A stretch of 64,000 bases of DNA from Pseudomonadales bacterium (GTDB lineage Bacteria; Pseudomonadota; Gammaproteobacteria; Pseudomonadales; Azotimanducaceae): NCBI GenBank assembly GCA_022827905.1, contig JAJEIQ010000014.1, positions 124,001-188,000 on the forward strand, in the 5' to 3' direction. The position numbers and the translations under genes are program-made. This document shows positions 8,749-18,634 of the stretch, piece after piece. The notes under the pieces were generated by a model. The model did no database searches and was not told the DNA's origin. It saw only the letters and a list, made by a program, of their open reading frames with translations. Every line of letters starts with the position of its first letter. Position 1 is the first letter of the stretch.

Positions 8749-9684
8749 ATGAAGCTATCGGTTGAGTTTCCGAGCGTCGCCTACCGGGAAGGACCGGCGG
8801 CGGTGGTCCGGCTGGCGCAGGCCATCGAGGAGATTGGCTTCGATCAGCTCGACATCTTTGACCACGTGGTGATGGGCTACCCAACAGAAGGCCGCGACGC
8901 ACCCATCTATCCGCCCAAGATGCCGATCATGGAGGCGTTGATGACGCTCGCTTACGCCGCCGCGGTCACCGAGCGCATCGGCCTCGGCACGGAAGTGCTG
9001 GTGCTGCCGCAGCGGGAGCCCGTGCTGGTGGCGAAGCAGCTCAGCACCCTGGACACGCTGTCCGGTGGCCGCGCCCGCTTGGGTGTCGGGGTCGGCTGGC
9101 AGGCTTCGGAATATCACGCCTTGGGCGAGGACTTCAGCAACCGGGGACGGCGCATGGACGAGGCCATCGACCTAATCCGCGCCTACTGGAGCCAAGGGCA
9201 GGTCGATTTCCAAGGCCAGTTCTATCAGGCCGACGCCATGGCCATGGAGCCCAAGCCGCCCCAAGGCGGCAACCTGCCCATCTGGGTTGGGGGCGGCGCA
9301 CCTCAGGCACTCAAGCGCGTTGGCGAACGGGCCGACGGCTGGCTAGCCCCCGCAATGGAGGCGCCCGAGCAGGTGGCGCGCATGATCGACACCATCCGTC
9401 GGCACGCCGAGGCGGCGGGCCGCGACCCGGACCGCATCGGCAGGCAGATGATGCTGGGCATGCCGCCCCGGGACGACGCTGGCAAAGACATCTACGGCGA
9501 CGCCAGCCGGGTGGTGCAGCGAGCAAACGCGGTCGCTGAAATGGGCTTCGAGTGGATTTCGCTCAACGCCACGGCCATCTTTCAGGCAGGCTTTCGCAGC
9601 GTCGATGCGATGATCGACAAGCTGGGCGAACTGCATGGGGCCCTTCGCGCCGAAGTCGGCGCCACGACGCAAGCTGCGGGCTAG
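8749..9684 (+). CDS. LLM class flavin/F420-dependent oxidoreductase
   Basis: A 311-residue luciferase-like TIM-barrel protein from the ATG at 8749; the frame is open further upstream but that overlaps the transporter gene. Typical LLM marks are IFDHVVMG, IGLGTEVLVLPQREP, LDTLSGGRARLGVGVGW, YHALGEDFSNRGRRMDEA and IWVGGGAPQALKRVGE. It is of the TIGR03619-like F420 type, but FMN cannot be excluded. It lies 29 bp after the GPH symporter, suggesting shared transcription. Substrate unknown; a paralogue is at 33881-34774. Confidence 0.88.
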   Translation: MKLSVEFPSVAYREGPAAVVRLAQAIEEIGFDQLDIFDHVVMGYPTEGRDAPIYPPKMPIMEALMTLAYAAAVTERIGLGTEVLVLPQREPVLVAKQLSTLDTLSGGRARLGVGVGWQASEYHALGEDFSNRGRRMDEAIDLIRAYWSQGQVDFQGQFYQADAMAMEPKPPQGGNLPIWVGGGAPQALKRVGERADGWLAPAMEAPEQVARMIDTIRRHAEAAGRDPDRIGRQMMLGMPPRDDAGKDIYGDASRVVQRANAVAEMGFEWISLNATAIFQAGFRSVDAMIDKLGELHGALRAEVGATTQAAG

Positions 9685-9702
9685 CCGACGCGAGATGGAA
9701 TC

Positions 9703-10017
9703 ATGAGCCAGCAGCCCCCGTCCGACGCCAACCACCAACGCTACTGGCGCGCCAACCTCAAGCTGATGGGCGTCCTGCTGGCGGTCTGGTTCATCGTCTC
9801 CTTCGGCTTCGGCATCCTGTTGGCCGAACCCCTCAACCAAATTGAGTTCTTCGGCTTCAAGTTCGGCTTTTGGTGGGCCCAGCAGGGCAGCATCTACGTC
9901 TTCGTGGTGCTGATCTTCATCTACGCCGCCGCCATGCGGCGCATCGACCGTAAGCACGGCGTCAGCGACAGCGCCACCGACGATGCCGGTGACGGCGACC
10001 AACCGGGGGCCGACTGA
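9703..10017 (+). CDS. DUF4212 small subunit of a sodium:solute symporter
   Basis: A 104-residue membrane protein with two hydrophobic segments (about residues 20-42 and 60-82). The family signature YWRANLKLMGVLLAVWF is near the N-terminus. DUF4212 proteins are encoded just before VC_2705-type SSS transporters and act as their small partner. Here the SSS gene starts 4 bp after the stop, which supports a two-subunit transporter. Confidence 0.9.
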   Translation: MSQQPPSDANHQRYWRANLKLMGVLLAVWFIVSFGFGILLAEPLNQIEFFGFKFGFWWAQQGSIYVFVVLIFIYAAAMRRIDRKHGVSDSATDDAGDGDQPGAD

Positions 10018-10021
10018 CCCC

Positions 10022-11797
10022 ATGGACGTGCAGGCACTGACTTATCTGTTCGTCATTGGCAGCTTCGCCCTCTACATCGGCATCGCCGTCTGGTCGCGGG
10101 CGGCTTCAACCGGGGAGTTCTACGTCGCCGAGGGCGGCGTGCATCCGGTGGCCAACGGCATGGCCACCGCCGCCGACTGGATGAGTGCGGCCTCGTTCAT
10201 CTCCATGGCTGGCATCATCGCCTTCATGGGCTACGACGGCACCGTTTACCTGATGGGCTGGACGGGAGGCTACGTGCTGCTCGCCCTGCTGCTGGCCCCT
10301 TATCTGCGCAAGTTCGGCGAATTCACGGTGCCGGACTTCATCGGCGCCCGCTACTACTCCAACGCCGCCCGGGTGGTGGCGGTGGTCTGCCTGATCGTGG
10401 TGTCCTTCACCTACGTCGCCGGACAGATGCGCGGCGTCGGCATCGTCTTCAGCCATTTCCTAAACGTGGACATCATCTGGGGCGTGGTGATCGGCATGGC
10501 GGTGGTGTTTTTCTACGCGGTGCTCGGCGGCATGAAAGGCATCACTTACACCCAGGTCGCCCAATACTGCGTCCTGATCTTCGCCTACCTCGTGCCCGCC
10601 ATCTTCATCTCGTTGCTGATCACCGGCATTCCCATCCCGCAGATCGGCCTCGGCGCCTCAGTCAACGACGGCAGCGGGCTGATGGTGCTGGAGAAGCTCG
10701 ACCGCACCTTGGTGGATCTGGGCTTTGGCACCTACACCGACGGCAGCAAGGCGATGATCGACGTCTTCGCCATCACCTTGGCGCTGATGATCGGCACCGC
10801 CGGACTGCCCCACGTGATCGTGCGCTTCTTCACGGTGCCCAAGGTGTCCGATGCGCGGCGCTCGGCCGGCTACGCCCTGCTGTTCATCGCCCTGCTCTAC
10901 ACCACCGCGCCGGCCGTGGGTGCTTTCGCCCGCCTGAACTTCATCGACACGGTGCAGGATGCGCCCTATGCCGAAGTGGCCGACTGGTTTAAGCGCTGGG
11001 AGGACATCGGCCTAGTGGGCTGGCAGGACAAGAACGCCGACGGGGCCATTCAGTACGCGCCCGGCGTGCCCTTCGACGGCCCGCCCGTGTTCACCGGCGA
11101 GCGCGGCGAACAGGGTCAGCGGACGCTGGCCAACTTGCCTAGCGCAAGCGCCAACGAGGTTTATGTGGACCGCGACATCATGGTGCTGGCCAACCCGGAA
11201 ATCGCCGCCCTGCCGGGTTGGGTGATCGCGCTGGTCGCAGCGGGCGGCTTGGCGGCGGCGCTCTCCACCGCTGCCGGGCTGCTGCTGGTGATCTCCACCT
11301 CGGTCTCCCACGACCTAATGAAGAAGACCTTGGCCCGTGGCATCAGCGACCGGCAGGAGCTGCGTTACGCCCGCATTGCCGCCGCCACCGCCATCGTCAT
11401 TGCGGGCTATCTCGGCATCAATCCACCGGCCTTCGTCGCCCAGGTGGTGGCCTTCGCCTTCGGCTTGGCTGCGGCCTCGCTGTTTCCGGCCATCCTGCTC
11501 GGCATCTTCTCCCAGCGCGCCACCAGGGAAGGGGCTATCGCCGGCATGCTGGCGGGCTTGGTCTTCACCTTTGCCTACATCGCCTACTTCAAGTTCGTCG
11601 AACCGGGCCACAACAACGCCGACCACTGGTGGTTCGGCATCTCTCCCGAGGGCATCGGTGCGCTGGGCGCCGCCCTGAACTTCGCAACCGCCTTAATCGT
11701 CAGCCGCTTCGCACCCGCGGTGCCAGCACCGGTCAAGACGCTCATCGCTTCCATCCGGGTGCCCGCCGGGGTGGAGCGGCCCCACGACCACCCATGA
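10022..11797 (+). CDS. Sodium:solute symporter (VC_2705/ActP-like)
   Basis: A 591-residue SSS-family transporter with about 13 membrane segments, from the ATG at 10022, 4 bp after the DUF4212 gene. The segments AADWMSAASFISMAG and YVAGQMRGVG are typical of ActP-like acetate/monocarboxylate carriers. An extra hydrophilic insert of roughly 80 residues between membrane segments contains DKNADGAIQY, which resembles a calcium-binding EF-hand loop and is seen in this subfamily. The next gene, a MaoC hydratase, overlaps by 4 nt (ATGA), linking uptake to CoA metabolism. Confidence 0.9.
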   Translation: MDVQALTYLFVIGSFALYIGIAVWSRAASTGEFYVAEGGVHPVANGMATAADWMSAASFISMAGIIAFMGYDGTVYLMGWTGGYVLLALLLAPYLRKFGEFTVPDFIGARYYSNAARVVAVVCLIVVSFTYVAGQMRGVGIVFSHFLNVDIIWGVVIGMAVVFFYAVLGGMKGITYTQVAQYCVLIFAYLVPAIFISLLITGIPIPQIGLGASVNDGSGLMVLEKLDRTLVDLGFGTYTDGSKAMIDVFAITLALMIGTAGLPHVIVRFFTVPKVSDARRSAGYALLFIALLYTTAPAVGAFARLNFIDTVQDAPYAEVADWFKRWEDIGLVGWQDKNADGAIQYAPGVPFDGPPVFTGERGEQGQRTLANLPSASANEVYVDRDIMVLANPEIAALPGWVIALVAAGGLAAALSTAAGLLLVISTSVSHDLMKKTLARGISDRQELRYARIAAATAIVIAGYLGINPPAFVAQVVAFAFGLAAASLFPAILLGIFSQRATREGAIAGMLAGLVFTFAYIAYFKFVEPGHNNADHWWFGISPEGIGALGAALNFATALIVSRFAPAVPAPVKTLIASIRVPAGVERPHDHP

Positions 11798-12273
11798 ACG
11801 CGCAGCGCATCAAGGACCACATCGAGCTGCTGACGCCCTTCGTCGGGCGCGAGATCGGCGTGTCGCCCTGGGTGCGCATCGACCAGGATCGCATCGACGC
11901 CCATGCCCGCAACACCGGCGACGATGCCTGGATCCACACCGACCCGGCCCGAGCCGCCAAGGAAACCCCCTTCGGCTGCACCATCGCGCAGAACTTCCTG
12001 CTAATGTCGCTGCTGACCGACATGGCCCAAGCCACCAACCTGCCCACCGACGGCGTGGCCTACCGCACCAGCTACGGCTTCGACCGGCTGCGCATCGTCC
12101 AGCCAGTGGCCGTCGGCAGCCGGGTGCGGGGACGGTTTGAGTTGCGCAAAGTCGAGGCCAAGGGGCATCACGGGGTTTTGGTCTACTTGGACGCCTCAAT
12201 TGAAATCGAGGACGATGATTTGGCTCCCGCCCTCGCCGCCGAGTGGTTGATCTATCGGCGGCTTGAGGATTGA
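11794..12273 (+). CDS. MaoC-family hotdog dehydratase
   Basis: A 159-residue single hotdog-domain protein beginning at the ATGA overlap with the symporter stop. The conserved N-terminal WVRIDQDRIDAHARNTGDDAWIHTDP and YGFDRLRIVQPVAVGSRVRG belong to the NodN/MaoC (R)-specific enoyl-CoA hydratase group; the hydratase motif Asp/His lie in D-x4-H (DDAWIH). It should hydrate trans-2-enoyl-CoA or act on a thioester. It sits in an apparent transport and degradation operon. Confidence 0.88.
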   Translation: MNAQRIKDHIELLTPFVGREIGVSPWVRIDQDRIDAHARNTGDDAWIHTDPARAAKETPFGCTIAQNFLLMSLLTDMAQATNLPTDGVAYRTSYGFDRLRIVQPVAVGSRVRGRFELRKVEAKGHHGVLVYLDASIEIEDDDLAPALAAEWLIYRRLED

Positions 12274-12321
12274 TGGAAGCGTTTAAGCCTGCACCAAAGG
12301 TCAACCCGCCAGGAGACTGCC

Positions 12322-12780
12322 ATGGACGAACCGCTTGAATACGTTGGCTTTTGGGCCCGGGTGCTTGCCGCGCTCATCGACTCCATCTTAATCGCCATCG
12401 TAACGGCGCCCCTGCTGTACTCAGTCTACGGGGCGGGCTATTGGAATTCCGGGGACTTGATTCAAGGCGGGTGGGACTTCCTGCTGTCCTGGGTGTTTCC
12501 CGTCGCAGCGGTGATCCTGTTCTGGACGTACAAGTCCGCAACCCCCGGCAAGATGGCGATTTCCGCCGTGATCGTGGACGCCCGCACCGGCGGGCGACCC
12601 AGCATCGGGCAATGGGTCGGGCGTTACTTGGCGTACATCATCGCCTTTATTCCCCTCGGGCTAGGGGTGCTCTGGGTGGCGTTCGACCGGCGCAAGCAGG
12701 GCTGGCACGACAAGCTCGCCAAGACCGTGGTGGTGTACAAGCATTCCTCACGATTCCATCCGGAACACCCAGTGGACTAA
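12322..12780 (+). CDS. RDD family membrane protein
   Basis: A 152-residue membrane protein with three hydrophobic helices. The family's Arg-Asp pair region is in the first helix (YVGFWARVLAALIDSILI) and the characteristic ATPGKMAISAVIVDA follows helix 2, with FDRRKQGWHDKLAKTVVV at the C-terminus. RDD proteins are often of unknown role; some are Na+/H+ antiporters. A clear Shine-Dalgarno (CAGGAG) precedes the ATG. Confidence 0.9.
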   Translation: MDEPLEYVGFWARVLAALIDSILIAIVTAPLLYSVYGAGYWNSGDLIQGGWDFLLSWVFPVAAVILFWTYKSATPGKMAISAVIVDARTGGRPSIGQWVGRYLAYIIAFIPLGLGVLWVAFDRRKQGWHDKLAKTVVVYKHSSRFHPEHPVD

Positions 12781-12804
12781 CCCACGCCGCATCGGGAGCA
12801 CCCT

Positions 12805-13689
12805 ATGAGCGAACGCATTCTGAAGGCCAACGGCATCACCCTGTGGACGGAGAGCTTCGGCGACCCCAACGGCGTGCCGTTGCTGCTGATAATGGGCGCA
12901 AGCGCCCAAGGCCTCTACTGGCCCGACGGCCTCGTGCGGCGGCTGGTGGACCAGGGCCGCCTCGTCATCCGCTACGACAACCGCGACACCGGGCAGTCCA
13001 CCTGCTTCGACTTCGCCGAAAACCCCTACACCTTGGACGACATGACCGAGGACGCGGTCGGCGTGCTGGACGGCTACGGGCTGGAGTCGGCCCATGTGGC
13101 GGGCGCCTCCATGGGCGGCATGATTGTGCAGCAGCTGGCCATCCAGCATCGGCCCCGGCTCAAGTCGGCGACCGTCATCATGTCCACGCCGCTGGCCAGC
13201 AATCCCGAGGAGCCGGGCATGGGCAGCGCCGACCTGCCGCCGCCGGACCCCAATTGGCTGGCCAAGACATTCGCCATCATCGCCTCCCCGGCCGAGACCC
13301 GAGAACAGCGGATACAACTGCGCATCGACACCTTTCGGCAAATGGCCGGCTCCATCGAGCCGTTCAACGAGCAACGGCAAAGAGACATCGCCACCCGGGA
13401 AGTGGACCGCGCCCCAAACTTCGAGGCGATGAACAACCACACCCCCGCCATCATGGCCTCAAGCCCCAGGGACCGGCGCCCGCTGCTAGCCAAGCTCGAC
13501 ATCCCCAGCCTGGTCGTACACGGCACCGAAGACCCCATCCTCGCCTATCCCCACGGCGTGGCCTTGGCCGAGACCATTCCCGGCGCGGAGCTGATGACGA
13601 TGGAGGGCGCCGGGCACGAGATGCCGGATTGCTATCTGGACGAGATGGTGAGGCGCATGGTGGCGATGCAGGATGCCGCGGCTCCGTGA
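12805..13689 (+). CDS. Alpha/beta hydrolase
   Basis: A 294-residue alpha/beta hydrolase. The oxyanion region is LLLIMGASAQGLYW, the nucleophile elbow is AGASMGGMIVQ, the acid is near VHGTEDPILAYPHG and the catalytic histidine is in EGAGHEMP. RYDNRDTGQST is typical of the group that includes epoxide hydrolase-like and aclacinomycin methylesterase-like enzymes. Substrate unknown. It is 24 bp from the RDD gene on the same strand. Confidence 0.88.
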   Translation: MSERILKANGITLWTESFGDPNGVPLLLIMGASAQGLYWPDGLVRRLVDQGRLVIRYDNRDTGQSTCFDFAENPYTLDDMTEDAVGVLDGYGLESAHVAGASMGGMIVQQLAIQHRPRLKSATVIMSTPLASNPEEPGMGSADLPPPDPNWLAKTFAIIASPAETREQRIQLRIDTFRQMAGSIEPFNEQRQRDIATREVDRAPNFEAMNNHTPAIMASSPRDRRPLLAKLDIPSLVVHGTEDPILAYPHGVALAETIPGAELMTMEGAGHEMPDCYLDEMVRRMVAMQDAAAP

Positions 13690-13790
13690 CCGAATGCCCA
13701 ACGCCGCCGCCACGCACGACCACACCGGGCTTGGACTGGACGGTTGATTTCGTTCAATATCGGACTCCCATCGACCAATGCGAATGAACC

Positions 13791-14627
13791 ATGGCTGATC
13801 TCAACCCCCTAGGCGGAACGCCGTTCGGCGACATGCTGATTCTCGCCCTCGTGCTGGCGGCGCTGTGCTGGCTTTTCTCGGTGCTGACCCGCGAGTACTC
13901 CTGGGTGGACCGCATTTGGTCCATCTGCCCACCCATCTACTGCATCTGGGTGGCCTGGGCGGCGGACTTCGACTCCGCCCGGCTGAACCTGATGGCCGCG
14001 CTCGTCACCCTCTGGGGCGCCCGCCTGACCTTCAACTTCGTCCGCAAGGGCGGCTACTGGAAGGGCGGCGAGGACTACCGCTGGGAGACGGTCAAGGAGC
14101 GCACGGGGCCGGTGGGCTTTCAAGTGCTCAACGCCACCTTCATCGCGCCGGGGCAGATGGTCCTGATCTGGTGGTTCACCGCCCCCATCCACACCGCCTG
14201 GCTGTGGCTGGATGCGCCCTTCACCTGGATTGACGCGGCCCTAGGGGCGCTGTTCCTGGCCTTTCTCATCGGCGAGACCGTTGCCGACGAACAGATGTGG
14301 ACCTTCCAGCAGGACAAGCAACGCAAGCTGCAAAACGGCGAGGAAGCCGAGCCCTTCCTGCGCACCGGCCTGTACCGCTACAGCCGCCACCCCAACTACT
14401 TCTGCGAACTCGGCATGTGGTGGACGCTCTACTTCTTCGCCGTCACGGCCTCCGGCGAATGGCTGCACTGGACCGGCTGGGGGTTCATTCTGCTGACCCT
14501 GCTCTTCCACGGTTCCACGAATCTGGCGGAAACCATTTCGAGCGGCAAGTACCCGAGCTACAAGGACTACCAAGCGAGTGTGCCTAGGCTGATACCCATT
14601 CGGCTTGGGCGGGCGTCGGTCGCTTAA
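13791..14627 (+). CDS. DUF1295 / steroid 5-alpha-reductase-like membrane protein
   Basis: A 278-residue polytopic protein. The C-terminal signature GLYRYSRHPNYFCELGMWW and the end AETISSGKYPSYKDYQ are diagnostic for DUF1295, related to steroid 5-alpha-reductases and isoprenylcysteine methyltransferases. The N-terminal YSWVDRIWSICP is also conserved. It probably reduces or modifies a lipid in the inner membrane. With MaoC, SDR and LLM genes in the window, a lipid or sterol catabolic role is possible but inferred. Confidence 0.9.
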   Translation: MADLNPLGGTPFGDMLILALVLAALCWLFSVLTREYSWVDRIWSICPPIYCIWVAWAADFDSARLNLMAALVTLWGARLTFNFVRKGGYWKGGEDYRWETVKERTGPVGFQVLNATFIAPGQMVLIWWFTAPIHTAWLWLDAPFTWIDAALGALFLAFLIGETVADEQMWTFQQDKQRKLQNGEEAEPFLRTGLYRYSRHPNYFCELGMWWTLYFFAVTASGEWLHWTGWGFILLTLLFHGSTNLAETISSGKYPSYKDYQASVPRLIPIRLGRASVA

Positions 14628-14778
14628 TGCCTTTACGATGAACACATGCGAAGCTCGCAATTGCGGAAAGCCGCTAACCCGCACAGGCCACAGGCTGTGC
14701 TATGGCGGTCCCTCGGCTTCACCGCCTCGGTGTTCGTGGGAGGCATGGCGCTCAAACCAATTGCACCATATGAAACAC

Positions 14779-14793
14779 TTGCAACGAATGCAA
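14779..14793. promoter_or_regulatory. Inverted repeat upstream of the antitoxin-like gene
   Basis: A perfect dyad TTGCA-N5-TGCAA about 45 bp upstream of the ATG at 14837. It is placed where an autoregulatory operator of an Xre/MbcA/ParS-type antitoxin would be expected. No second copy was seen. Confidence 0.4.
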
Positions 14794-14836
14794 CAATGGG
14801 CTACAAATGGCGGCATCGACACGGAGGAGGTCACCG

Positions 14837-15685
14837 ATGACCGAGTTCCAATCCGGACTAGACGAACCGCTCTCATCGCTTAAGGCCTATTTCACTGAAC
14901 TGAACAAGCTCGAACCGTCCAAGCGGCAATTCGCTGTGGTGGCTCTCCTTGCCCCTAAGGTTGGCCGGGTCCGCCTGCTCAAAGCGAATGGCAACGCGCT
15001 CTCAACAGTGGCGGAGTGCGCAATGACCCCGGGCAAGGAGGCCGGGGGATTCTGGTCGGAACTGTCCGATGCGGTTGGTGTCCCAAAGTCCTCGCTGACA
15101 GCCCTTGGCGCTTCGCCGACCTACGATGTGGGAGAAGCGGCACTCGCACCCGTGAGCATCGACCTCATCGAGGATGGCTCCGGGAGCGTCTCCGTTAGCA
15201 TCGGTCAGGAACCACCCCTTGAGGGCCAGAATCTGGCAGCGCTTCACGAGCAAGATGTGATGCCGTTGCCCGCGTTTACACCCCCCGGTGCATCCGAAGG
15301 ATCCCTTTTGTCCGCAGCGCACGCTGCGGACCTGCTGGGCGTCGCCAAGTCGACAGTCACTAGGAAGATCGAAAAGAACGAGGTGATCGGTTTCCGCACA
15401 TTCACCAACGCCCTTCGAATCCCGGAGGAACAGTTCGAGCACGGCGATGTCGTCGCTGGCGTTCCTCAAGTCCTCGCTCTGTTTACGGAGGAGTCATCCG
15501 AGGGGCAGCTATATACAGACCACAAAGGCGCTTGGGACTTCCTGGCCACTGTGGTCTATCCCGGCGACGCCGCGCCCCGCCCCATAGACCGCCTGAAGGC
15601 AGGGATGCGCAACCGAAAAAGCCATGAGGTCGTCGCCGAACTGGGCCGGGTCAAGCAGAGCCTCGACTACGGCGATCACATTTGA
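14837..15685 (+). CDS. Xre/MbcA/ParS-type antitoxin-like protein (orphan)
   Basis: A 282-residue protein; GGAGGAGG six nt before the ATG at 14837 decides the start. The first about 150 residues are not recognised. A helix-turn-helix follows (LLSAAHAADLLGVAKSTVTRKI), then RIPEEQFEHGDVVAGVPQVLALF and PGDAAPRPIDRLKAG, which look like the toxin-binding domain of antitoxins paired with RES toxins. It ends RVKQSLDYGDHI. The stop overlaps a TTG start whose frame stops after 20 codons, so the partner toxin seems lost. GC content is below that of the neighbours. The family assignment rests on pattern recognition. Confidence 0.65.
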   Translation: MTEFQSGLDEPLSSLKAYFTELNKLEPSKRQFAVVALLAPKVGRVRLLKANGNALSTVAECAMTPGKEAGGFWSELSDAVGVPKSSLTALGASPTYDVGEAALAPVSIDLIEDGSGSVSVSIGQEPPLEGQNLAALHEQDVMPLPAFTPPGASEGSLLSAAHAADLLGVAKSTVTRKIEKNEVIGFRTFTNALRIPEEQFEHGDVVAGVPQVLALFTEESSEGQLYTDHKGAWDFLATVVYPGDAAPRPIDRLKAGMRNRKSHEVVAELGRVKQSLDYGDHI

Positions 15686-15744
15686 CCGCCGCCGATCTCG
15701 CATCGCTGGCCGATTTGCCGCGCCCAGCGATTTTGCTCACTTGA
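15682..15744 (+). pseudogene. Remnant of the partner toxin gene (RES type suggested)
   Basis: A TTG overlapping the antitoxin stop opens a 20-codon frame, LTAADLASLADLPRPAILLT, then a stop and AT-rich DNA. The sequence resembles the Pro-rich start of RES-domain toxins, which follow Xre-type antitoxins in this coupled arrangement. The identification depends on context. Confidence 0.4.
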
Positions 15745-16024
15745 TGAAATAACGTGAAATAAACAACTTATTGTTTTTATTGACTTTAATATCGAGAAAT
15801 ACCGGATTTGTAGTTTAAGCGATAATAAGATTCGGTCGGCTTGGCGCCCGGTTGAGAGGCGGATGGACGGCGCTGCCCGCCGTGCGGGGGCGGGACGCCC
15901 TCGATCCGGGGGATCTCGCCTGGATCAAGCAAACCAAAGGTCCGCGGTCTCGCCCCGAACAGCGGAACCCGCTCCGGCTTTGACGAAAAAGCCAAATGAG
16001 AACGGCTGGTCGAACCCTTAAACT
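15745..16024. other. Intergenic accessory stretch, no gene seen
   Basis: About 80 bp of AT-rich DNA follow the toxin remnant, then a degenerate REP element (15886-15909) and a CGAAAAAGCCAAATGAGAA box (15984-16002) that recurs on the far side of the AbiEi gene at 16752-16772. No coding frame here is convincing. Confidence 0.5.
15886..15909 (-). repeat. Degenerate REP element
   Basis: The GGGCGGGACGCCCT hairpin core is intact, but the outer left arm is GGG instead of GAG and the tail is GATCCGG instead of GCTCCGG. Confidence 0.6.
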
Positions 16025-16062
16025 ATCGCAATTATATGCCATTAATGGTAAGTTTTTGCGAT
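16025..16062. promoter_or_regulatory. Nested symmetric dyad over the AbiEi start: likely operator
   Basis: ATCGCAA (16025-16031) and TTGCGAT (16056-16062) are perfect inverted arms. Exactly 7 nt inside each lies the 10-bp palindrome CCATTAATGG (16039-16048). The right arm includes the first two bases of the ATG at 16061. AbiEi proteins are known to bind inverted repeats in their own promoter, so autoregulation at this site is likely. Confidence 0.6.
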
Positions 16063-16696
16063 GAAATTTTCTGATTTAGTCCATTTGGTCGCTGACGAAC
16101 CCGTCTTCGAGACGGGTTTGCTGCTTGCCGGCGACGTTGATGCGATCAATCTTCGGCGTCAGCTTTCGCGCTGGACGCGCAACGGACGGCTGATCCAGTT
16201 TCGGCGAGGGCTGTATGCGCTCGCGCCCCCTTGGCAAAAGCGCAGGCCGCATCCCTTCTTGGTGGCCAACCGGCTCGCGCCCGGCTCCTACGTCAGCCGC
16301 CACTCGGCACTGGCGCACTTTCAAGCCATCCCGGAGTTCGTTCCCGAAATCACCAGCTGCGCCGGTGGGCGGCCACGCCTTTATCACACGCCGCTGGGAA
16401 GATTCAGCTTTCGCCACTTGAAGGCGGACCGGCGTTTCGGCTACCGCCGGGTTGCGCTCGGCGACAATCAACATGCCCTTCTAGCGGAACCGGAGAAAGC
16501 GCTGCTCGACTTGGTCTATTTCGTTCCGGACGGCGACAACCCGGCCTACCTGAAAGAACTGCGCCTGGATTACGATGTGCTGAATCTTGATCGACTCAAG
16601 GTGTTCGCCGATGAAAGCCGATCTCCCAAACTGATTCGAACCGCCACCCAGCTACAGAAGCTGGCCGCCAAAGTCCCCGCCTACGAAGTCCTATGA
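16061..16696 (+). CDS. AbiEi-type antitoxin / transcriptional regulator
   Basis: A 211-residue protein with an N-terminal winged helix (LRRQLSRWTRNGRLIQFRRGLYALAP) and the AbiEi C-terminal domain (PGSYVSRHSALAHF, RRVALGDNQHALLAEPEKALLDLVYF). AbiEi is the antitoxin of type IV abortive-infection systems with the nucleotidyltransferase AbiEii. Here the ATGA overlap leads to only about six codons of the expected partner before a REP element begins. A nested dyad covers the start codon. GC content is below the local average. Confidence 0.85.
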   Translation: MKFSDLVHLVADEPVFETGLLLAGDVDAINLRRQLSRWTRNGRLIQFRRGLYALAPPWQKRRPHPFLVANRLAPGSYVSRHSALAHFQAIPEFVPEITSCAGGRPRLYHTPLGRFSFRHLKADRRFGYRRVALGDNQHALLAEPEKALLDLVYFVPDGDNPAYLKELRLDYDVLNLDRLKVFADESRSPKLIRTATQLQKLAAKVPAYEVL

Positions 16697-16782
16697 AAGA
16701 ACATCTATCGAGGGCGGGACGCCCTCGCTCCGGGGTGTTTCGCTCGACATGCGAAAAAGCCAAAAATGAGAATCGCTGCTGA
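16693..16782 (+). pseudogene. Remnant of the AbiEii toxin gene cut by a REP element
   Basis: The ATG overlapping the AbiEi stop reads MKEHLS, a start typical of AbiEii nucleotidyltransferases, and then runs straight into REP sequence at 16708. The frame ends after 29 codons. Nothing else of the toxin (normally about 250-300 residues) is present. Confidence 0.55.
16708..16733 (-). repeat. REP element at toxin truncation
   Basis: A full-length copy of the window's REP family (GAGGGCG, loop GGA, CGCCCTC, then GCTCCGG). Its left edge coincides with the loss of AbiEii coding sequence. Confidence 0.8.
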
Positions 16783-16785
16783 ACT

Positions 16786-18570
<1,785 letters not shown>

Positions 18571-18634
18571 GGACGCATTATCACCCAAACCTGTTAATCT
18601 CGCCCCGCCGGCATAGATCAGGAGGCGAAATCCC

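Noticed and set aside
14646..14840. A 64-codon frame before the antitoxin-like gene
   Set aside because: No motif, and the space holds an inverted repeat suited to a promoter region.
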